Assembly (NCBI GenBank): GCA_030407085.1
Contig: CM059582.1
Coordinates: forward strand, 141,005,501-141,069,500
Origin: Trichopria drosophilae
Lineage: Eukaryota > Arthropoda > Insecta > Hymenoptera > Diapriidae
Length of the DNA: 64,000 nucleotides
Direction: 5' to 3'
The translations under genes and the position numbers were made by a program. The notes beneath the pieces are model-generated. The model ran no database searches. It saw only the letters and a list, made by a program, of their open reading frames with translations, and had not been told where the DNA came from. Shown here piece by piece: positions 56,956 to 64,000 of the stretch; the stretch's first letter is position 1, and every line of letters starts with the position of its first letter.

Positions 56956-57579
56956 TTCAAAGAGAAATAGAAATCCACTAGAAATCTACATAGATCCTTC
57001 GAAAGCAAACGAGAACGTTATAGGAGAAAGAAACAGTAAAATATGTCACATATAAAAAATTCAAAAAAAATCTAAAATATGATAAATACAATAAAAAATA
57101 CATAAAATACGAAAAATAAAACAAAAATGTATGATTCTCAATGTTGTTTACCTCCACACGGTGAGAATCGGGCAACATTCACTGACAAACGGCAAAGAGG
57201 CAATACCGAATTTATTCAATAAAAACGATTTTTACTTCAGACATTCACCATTTTGAATCTGCAATCTTGTATCTGTATCCGCATTCATTTTGTATTTTGG
57301 ACATCGACATCCTTTTCAACGACCCTGAAAACCCAAATATAAATACTTTCTGTCTAAGTCAATAACAAGGAATTATATATTCTTCAGACATCCGGTATAT
57401 TGGAGCCGTCTTCTTTGGATTTGGAAAATGATGTTTTCTATAAAAATATAGAAAAGAAAAGAAAGTGATAAAAAATCTGTATTTTTTCCTAATTTCTTTG
57501 AAAAATAGAGGTTAGCTGTCATGTTTTTTAAATTCCTTCATCGACAATCGATAGAACAACCTTGATAAGATGTGATTGC
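56956..57579. other. Non-coding 3' flank
   Basis: Mostly A-rich. A further copy of the dispersed repeat (ATTTTGAATCTGCAATC ... CGACCCTGAAAACCC) is at about 57240-57340. Confidence 0.4.
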
Positions 57580-58084
57580 TGTAACGACTTGTTACGTGCA
57601 GGTAAGGATAAAGAACGGACGCGAGAAACGGATTTGTATAATGAAATATCAATTTATTTTCAATCACTCAAAATACAACATAATAAGCAATTCTGTAAGG
57701 GCCGCGTTAATTTTCGACGGAACGTAATCTATATCGTCCGGCTACTCCACCTGTAAGGAGAAAAATGACATTCATTAGTAAATTAGGAGGGACCTGCCTA
57801 CCCATTCTTGACTGGGACACTCGGTACGCTGACCGCAATGCCGCTGCAAGTTTACGCTAATCACACACTCTTACCCGCCCACGGATACTTGCGTAGCCGG
57901 GGAATCGGAGCGTGCTAAGTCGATCGACGGACTGTATTGGACGGTCTGGCAACGACTGTAAAAAATTCGGTAATTTCCCCCAAATTTATAGGCTGAGGTC
58001 CCGCCTTGGTATGCGACACTCACACTATCTCACACGCTCACGCGCATGCATTGTTTATCCATACCGGCGAATCTGTCCGTTACA
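57580..58084. repeat. Candidate solo LTR, 505 bp
   Basis: TGTAACG at 57580 and CGTTACA ending at 58084 form a perfect 7-bp terminal inverted repeat with TG...CA ends. The body has no long ORF and is GC-richer than its flanks. No convincing target duplication (GATTGC left, GACTGA right), so moderate confidence only. Confidence 0.45.
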
Positions 58085-58394
58085 GACTGAACATTAAATT
58101 TTGTGAATACAGTCAACAAGCTATCAAAGTCAATGCTGAAATCTGTCCACTTGGGCCGATCAGGGTTAAATCATAGAGCCCATAAATTTTAAATACATTT
58201 ACAAAAATGGCTTACGAAACCCGACATTCTCCAAAATCGCGAAAATCCTAGACATTGTATACTTTCACAAGAACGAATTGAAATATTTTTTTAATTATAT
58301 CCAGATATATTGCTATGTACTTTGACGTGCTCTTTATTTTTATTGTTCTTTAATTAGACTCAAGACTTCTAGTCGAGTGTATCACTCATTTTTC
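58085..58394. other. No gene seen
   Basis: AT-rich, no supported feature. Confidence 0.3.
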
Positions 58395-58485
58395 TGTAAA
58401 ATTTACTTATCTCATATTTTCCGCAAACAATGCAGAATATGTTTCCGTCACGACAATCGTTATGCCTTTATGGCGTGCTTGGGTC
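58395..58485 (-). pseudogene. Inverted scrap of the multicopy gene's first exon
   Basis: On the minus strand FCIVCGKYE with an adjacent splice-like boundary matches FCFVCGKYE at 32239-32265, and nucleotide similarity extends about 80 bases. It belongs to a second copy in opposite orientation, of which little remains. Confidence 0.5.
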
Positions 58486-59560
58486 AAAAAAATCCTGAAT
58501 TCGGATTCAGCGGCCGTAAAGATACTATGGTGGGATCCCGAGATCACAGGGCACTTTTGTTTTTGTGTACCGGTGTAATTTATAACACCACGATTAACAC
58601 ATAAATATTTCTTCGGCATGCCTTTAAGAAGATGATATGCTTTTTTTTAATGAATTGAGAGTCTCATAGGGAAGATTATTGGTGGAAGAAGCTACAGTGA
58701 TTCTACCATGTCTCATTGCTTTAATAACATTAATCATAATCGATCTTGGCTTTGGGAAGCTTGATGTAGAGGGAGTTTGAGTAGATAGATTTTAGGAATA
58801 TTACGCCGTGGCTGAAGTCCCGATGTTGATTTGATATCACGTGCCTCAGGTCTCACATTGAGACATTCAGCAATATTCAGCATAATCGCTGAAATATCCT
58901 CTCGAACATCTTCTGGGAATGCAGACATAACCAGATCGCAGTTACACGTCTCATAGCTAAGTCGAGCGCCATCATTTAGTGCACGAGACATCTAATTTTA
59001 TAAGGTAGTAACATTCCTCTGAATTTCACTCACATTTTTTTGTTAAGTATAGAAAATTGTTCATTTTTCAGATCGACAAACGATTTGAAATAATCAGAAG
59101 TGTCGCCTGAAATTGATTCAATAGAAGAATTACTGGCACACCGTAATAAGCGGGTCGTAAAAGTAAAAATTCGGTAAATTAAAGTCCGTTATGAGCGATT
59201 AGTAATGATATCATAGTCACTTTGAAGCAAGTTGTAGTGAAAAAATCGCCGCAAATAATAATTAATTCTTTTATTTGATATAACAGATCATACATTTTTT
59301 CTTTTGCAGGGGGACACCTTTAAAAGGTACCAAAGAGGGTGCACTGTACTCTCTGGTAATCCAAAAAAAACCCCAACCCTGTCAGCGGCAGGTTATAAAA
59401 AAAGTCGCCCCAGGAACAACCGTAAGGATTTTCAGGTCCGGGCGGCGCACACAGGGCGATTTTGAAAAATGTTCTGTGAATTGAAATAAGTTTTTCTGTA
59501 TGACACATTTTGGATTTTTTTTTGTTTTAAATTAAACCTGAATATATGTAGATTAGAGTA
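58486..59560. other. Unassigned stretch with two small minus-strand ORFs
   Basis: 58991-58734 (85 codons; SRALNDGARLSYETCNCDLV) and 59508-59320 (62 codons; a GC-richer patch with GCGCCGCCCGGACCTGAAAA on the minus strand). I recognise neither and see no motif. They could be repeat fragments. Confidence 0.25.
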
Positions 59561-60115
59561 AAAATAATGAAAATTATCTCAACCCCTAAAACTTCATCCC
59601 TTAAACTACCCCTAATTTTAAAAAATTATTACTGGAGAATAACCATTTTGTACCAAAAATGTATTAAAACTGAAAATCGTAAAAAATGACTAAAAACTAA
59701 CTGAAAATAAGTACTTATTAATCCAACTCTTAGTAATACTCAGCCTTTATCCCTTAAACTACCGCTAAATTTAAAAAAATATTACTGGAAAATAACCATT
59801 TTATACCAAAAACACATTGAAACTGTAAATGGTTAAAAATTACTAGAAATTAACTACAAATAAGTATTTATTAATCCAACCCTTAGTGATACTCAGCATT
59901 CATCCTTTAAACTACCCCTAATTATGCAAAATTATTACTGGAGAATAACCATTTTGTACCAAAAATGTATTAAAACTGAAAAGTGTCAAAAATTATTAAA
60001 AAATAACTGCAAATAAATATTTATTAATCCGACTCTTAGTGATACTTAGCCGTCATCCCTTAAACTACCCCTAATCTAAAAACATTATTCCTGGGCAATA
60101 ACCATTTTATACAAA
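59560..60115. repeat. Tandem repeat, 153-bp unit
   Basis: CATCCCTTAAACTACC.CTAA-type unit starts at about 59595, 59748, 59901 and 60054. Each contains ATTACTGGA.AATAACCATTTT and TATTAATCC.AC.CTTAGT. AT-rich satellite-like DNA, 3.4 copies. Confidence 0.88.
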
Positions 60116-60599
60116 AAACCGGATTCAACCCTTTTCCAGCCTCGCTCGCTCTCGCGCCTAATTTTACACGTGGGACCGTTGTTGATTGGTAGACCCGCCG
60201 CCAATAGCGTATAGGCTGGATTCTAACTAACAATATTTAAGAATCGGCCATCCGATATAATGTTTGTCGTTAAACTTTGGTATGATAATAATAAAAATTG
60301 TACCCGTTAAACAGTAGAATATAATTATTAATATAATATTAAAATTATTACTATGTTATCAGCATACAAAATCTCCGAATCGTTTTGGCACCTTTCGCGT
60401 TCATGTATTTCGTTGGTTTTCAACGTTATTTATAATACTCGAAATACGTTGACGATCTACGTCCATTTGCTGTTCGCCGTTATCGTGAATCGTCACGCAG
60501 ACTACATCTTCGTGCCCGATATTTTCTGCTTTGTCATTCACAGCAGAATCATCAGAATCGTCAGATTCCCTCTCAGTGTCGGTATTGGTGATACCTCGC
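60116..60599. other. No gene seen
   Basis: A 91-codon plus-strand ORF (60353-60628) overlaps the antisense of the gypsy remnant and is not supported. Confidence 0.3.
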
Positions 60600-61130
60600 C
60601 ACAGTTTCAGCTGACTTACATGAGCTGATATTCGCTTTGTTATTGTTTGGATCTCACAGAATATTTACACGGTAAGTGTCGCTGGTCAAAACCATCGTAG
60701 CGACCATTGATCCTTTAAACTTAGGATAGAATTGCGTAAACTCGCCAGTTGACATCGGATTGCAGCGCATGAATGCAATGTCACCTACCCCGAAAGTCAA
60801 CCTCTTGAGTCGGTTTTTATCGTAAAGCACTTTATAACGTTCTTACTCCGATTCTATCTCTGTAGGAATTTCCGTTTGCACTTCATATGGGCTGCGGTAA
60901 GATACGGTGAAGTTTCCACTCGAAGCTTAATTTTACATGGACTCTGACGTATCGTTTCATACGAAGAAAGAAAACAAATTCACGAATCCGCGCGAGAGTT
61001 CTTTCAACGCTACCATGACCTGACAAATCGCGATATCGGACTACTATCGACTTTCTCGTCGCTAGAGAGGCTACGTATAATTTACGTATAACTCCACTAA
61101 TTATGATTACTTTATAGATCATGCCTTCGT
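60600..61130 (-). pseudogene. Second gypsy: integrase remnants
   Basis: The minus strand carries RYRDLSGHGSVERTLARI (zinc-binding N-terminal region of integrase, with the second histidine) at about 61040-60985. Further on, LKRLTFGVGDIAFMR, then KFKGSMVATMVLTSDTYRV (60830-60660), is the C-terminal GPY/F-type module. The catalytic core between is missing. Confidence 0.65.
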
Positions 61131-61739
61131 GCAGGACGTACTCATTAACTTCCCCTATTTTGTATTTCGTTCGATCTTTTTCTCATTTACAGAAAATGTT
61201 TATCTTTCCTTTAATATTTAAAGCTATGTGTTGGTACATCCATACCTCATCTTCACGAGTACTAACTGAATGGTCATCATCGTCATTTTTATCTTGCTAA
61301 AGGAGCCCTCCAGAGCGCATCGACAGGTGCCATCTGAGCACCACTCCCATGACAAATGTCTATATCATATTTCGCAATCAGGTTAAACCAACGAACGATG
61401 TTTCGTGCGTACGGCATTCATGTAGTCATTTTGCATGCGCTTGTACTTTTGTAAACCGCGATCAGAAAGTAAGGTCCTCGGCATCAACACACAAATAGTA
61501 CACGTGTGGCCGGTACTATAAGTTTCGGAAAATGTCGGGAAGGTTCCGGGATAGAGTCGAGGTCCATAGCCCGGCGTATGCCAAGGGCAGTCTCCTATGA
61601 AACGCGAAACCACGAGCGTGCGGCAGTTTACTGTAACACGCACTTAATTAATGTTAAATATATATATATTTATTTTTCTCACGTCTGTTGTTACGAGTTC
61701 TTTGCACCAGCCCATTTTCCAATCCTACATTCATGTATA
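61131..61739. other. No gene seen
   Basis: Between the integrase and RNase H remnants of the second gypsy. Only short unsupported ORFs. Confidence 0.3.
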
Positions 61740-62780
61740 TTAGCAGTCAGTCACAACAACAAACTTGAACCACGACCATAGGTCAAATTTACTCGAATAA
61801 TAGAATACTTCTACGTCAGACATTCTACGGCTAACCGCGTACACGAGGTGCATTCCAGTTTCGTCGCCTTGCAATAACATTGCGGCTATACCGAGAGTTG
61901 CGTCCGAATGTAACTCCGTTTTGATAGCTTTCGGGTTATAGAGTTTCAACACCGTTTTTTCACATAATTTATCTTTAATCGCGACAAAACTTTGCTCCGC
62001 CTTTTCGTTCCATTCGAACCTTTGCAAAGGTTTATTTTCAGATGATTGTTTGGTCATACTCGTTAAGGGTACAGACATTTTTCCATACCCAGGAACCAAG
62101 TGCCTAAAAAATCCACTCATTCCGAGAAAACGGCGTACTTCATGTGATTTTGTTGGACGAGGAAACTCCTTTATCGACTTTGCCTTCTGATCGTTGAATC
62201 GCTTTGACACTGATTATGTAACCTGAATTAATTTAAATTTAACGATAAATTAGCTTCTCTCAATAGATCAAGCACCTTACTTAATTATTTGTTCCAAAAA
62301 AATTAAAGGCTATATCGGCACCCGAATGTCCCAAAACACAGTTTATCAAAGTGGAATTTGCAAAAATCCGCTAGCTAAGTCTAATGTAATAAACATTTGC
62401 GCACCGCTCATTTGCGAAAAGGCTTCGTCAGCATTTGACGTGAGAAAATGTATTCCAAATCGTGTTCCAGTTTAATGCTCTATAGTCTACCACCATTCGC
62501 CCGCTTCCATCCTTTTTAATAACAAAAAATGCGGGGCTGGCTTACGGAGACTGGGTTTCAGTGACAATCTCGGCTTGTTTATATTCGTTAATGATTTTAT
62601 TTAACTCGTCGCGATTACTTATGTCCATTGTGATTTTGTTTGTGCAACCTAACACATAGACGCTCTTTGCTATGAAGTCTCGATAACTGTTAAAGATTTG
62701 CATCGATTGTGTCTTTTTACCATCGCTAAGTGTTGGATCTGTAACATCATCTACGTTCAACGGTTCTATACGAGGCAGAA
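61740..62780 (-). pseudogene. Second gypsy: reverse transcriptase and RNase H remnants
   Basis: The minus strand starts at 62760 with the RT entry segment (DELNKIINEYKQAEIVTETQ). It meets an in-frame TAA, then SPAFFVIKKDGSGRMVVDYR and MFITLDLASGFLQIPL (RT motif A aspartate) to about 62355. A gap loses the YxDD box. 62210-61740 resumes with KSHEVRRFLGMSGFFRHLV (thumb) and LHSDATLGIAAMLLQ (RNase H, first aspartate). Same strand and order as the integrase pieces at 60600-61130. Confidence 0.85.
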
Positions 62781-63300
62781 CTGATACACATCGCGGATTT
62801 CTACTAATAGTTTCCCAGTATTATCGCCTGCTTTCAAAATTGTTTCCCCTCGATCGAACCGGTGGTGTCGCAATTTTATTTTCTATTGCAACCTCTATAA
62901 GATTGACAGACTTGGAACGATTGACAGAATTTTGAACGATTGAACGAATCAAATTTCTTTCCGGTCCGAACCCTTTTCATTCAATTGCGCATGGCTTGAT
63001 CACAAACCCAAATTTTAACGAAGACGATAATTTCATTGTCGACCCTCAACTCCCGATATCGATAAAAGCATTGACGGCTTTATTGTCACTACGAACAGTT
63101 TTGATTAATTGTTCATTAGATGAGACGTCACGGGAACCTTGTCGGAAATTCCTTTCAACGGGATTACTAAACACGTAGGATTGCATCCTTTGCATTCCTC
63201 GCCGCCTTATCCCGTCCGTTTTGTTGCTCTATCTCCTGGTAGATGAACATTCTCTCCTGCACTTATAATTCAATGCGGATCGATATTTTCGAGCAATTTC
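62781..63300 (-). pseudogene. Second gypsy: possible protease and knuckle remnants
   Basis: On the minus strand, AVNAFIDIGSRVDNEIIVF (about 63085-63030) resembles a retroviral-type aspartic protease active site with D-I-G for D-T-G. Cysteine pairs just upstream (about 63190) may be a decayed zinc knuckle. Confidence 0.4.
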
Positions 63301-63483
63301 GGTGAATAATGTATTAAAAATTGTGGAATTAAGTTTTCATTCACAACACCGCATCATTCGATCAAACTCCAACGTTGCAGTTAATTCACTTCACCATGCC
63401 AATGACGATTTACTATAGACGAATAACGGCATGTGATAGATGACAGGGTGTGCGCCATACGCAGCAAGGCGCGAGATTTAAAT

Positions 63484-63695
63484 CTACAAATGGGGGGGGG
63501 GGGGGGTTATTTTCACTTTTTTTTTACTATTAAGTATAATCAAGTTTCTGACTTCAGGGGGCAAAAGAACCGAACGATTTAAAAAATAAGTTGCAAAAAA
63601 TTCCATCATTTGTTCACTATAGGCCTTGAATTATCTGATTATACTTTATAGTAAAAAAAAGTGAACATAACCCCCCATTTATTTGATCAAGAATT
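63484..63695. mobile_element. Small palindromic MITE
   Basis: AAATGGGGGG..TTATTTTCAC with an oligo-T and AGTATAATCA (63488-63548) is inverted at about 63634-63692, with ~85 bases between. The left end has an expanded G run (16 G). No coding content. Confidence 0.7.
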
Positions 63696-63960
63696 TTGCA
63701 TTCCTTACAATGCAGGGGCCTCTAGATAGACATTGTTTTGATTTAATGCTCCAGAATCGAAATGCCGTTCAAAACTATGCTTTCTCGTATCTCTCCGCCA
63801 TGTCTCGTCTCAGGCAACTCGAGACGAGAATTGCAATCTCGCCTTTCAAAGCACGGTGCACCATTTCGTCTCATATCGAAAGTCTCGACTACCCATTTTC
63901 GATCTTTTTGCGTTTTTATAAAACAACATTTTTCTCTTCATCTGAATGCGTTATTTTTAT

Positions 63961-64000
63961 ATGGCGAGATGGTCGAGCGGGCTAAGAGGTCAGTCTTGGT
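63961..64000 (+). other. tRNA-like head of a SINE or tRNA gene, cut by window end
   Basis: GGTCGAGCGGGCTAAGAGG matches a class II tRNA A-box region, and the following CAGTCTTGGT matches the SINE head at 34890-34935 (GTGCGGGCTAAGGCGTCAGT). The B box would lie beyond the window, so a true tRNA cannot be excluded. Confidence 0.5.

Noticed and set aside
57580..58084. Solo LTR of the 33-54 kb gypsy
   Set aside because: Both begin TGTxACG, but the bodies do not match, so if it is an LTR it belongs to another family.
60353..60628. 91-codon plus-strand ORF as a gene
   Set aside because: It partly overlaps antisense to integrase remnants and shows no motif.

Overview
The window looks like a transposon graveyard from an arthropod nuclear genome, probably an insect. 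A hymenopteran is my guess only. The evidence is AT-rich DNA with microsatellites, GT-AG introns, and hAT, mariner-type, BEL/Pao, Ty3/gypsy (one with an env-like gene), jockey-like, R4/Dong-like, SINE and Polinton/Maverick-type sequences. I found no ordinary host gene. Nearly everything legible is mobile-element DNA, most of it broken. The exceptions are two intact 1138-codon R4-like ORFs.

Layout. 0-9.2 kb: a spliced hAT-type transposase pseudogene, AT microsatellites, a mariner-type transposase scrap that runs into a ~124-bp tandem array rich in TCAAGGTCA, a broken multicopy transposase-like gene (minus strand), an inverted scrap of the same gene, and dispersed repeats. 9.24-31.96 kb, nest 1: a jockey-like element (minus strand) is split by a 21.7-kb Polinton-derived element (9572-31284). 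That element has a near-perfect 6-bp target duplication and two ~6.3-kb inverted arms. Each arm carries dead remains of a B-family DNA polymerase and a packaging ATPase. Its centre holds a 7.6-kb BEL/Pao element (16057-23686; 423-bp LTRs, GTGTC target duplication) and a MITE. 32.2-56.95 kb, nest 2: a degenerate multicopy zinc-finger/transposase-like gene is split by a TIR element (TA duplication; 32822-55896). Inside that sits a minus-strand gypsy element with gag, protease, an OTU-protease ORF, an env-like remnant and LTRs. The gypsy is further interrupted by a SINE with a 16-bp duplication, by three head-to-tail R4-like elements at a TAA microsatellite, and by a block of AT-rich repeats. 57-64 kb: a solo-LTR candidate, a 153-bp tandem repeat, remains of a second gypsy pol (minus strand), a small palindromic MITE, and the start of another SINE or tRNA-like sequence cut by the window end.

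Relative ages follow from the nesting. The jockey-like copy is older than the Polinton insertion, which is older than the BEL insertion. The zinc-finger gene copy is older than the TIR element, then the gypsy, then the SINE and R4 insertions. The R4-like copies look youngest. The observations most worth checking are the Polinton derivative with extreme inverted arms, the OTU (and possibly macro-like) accessory ORF in the gypsy element, and the R4 tandem at TAA repeats.
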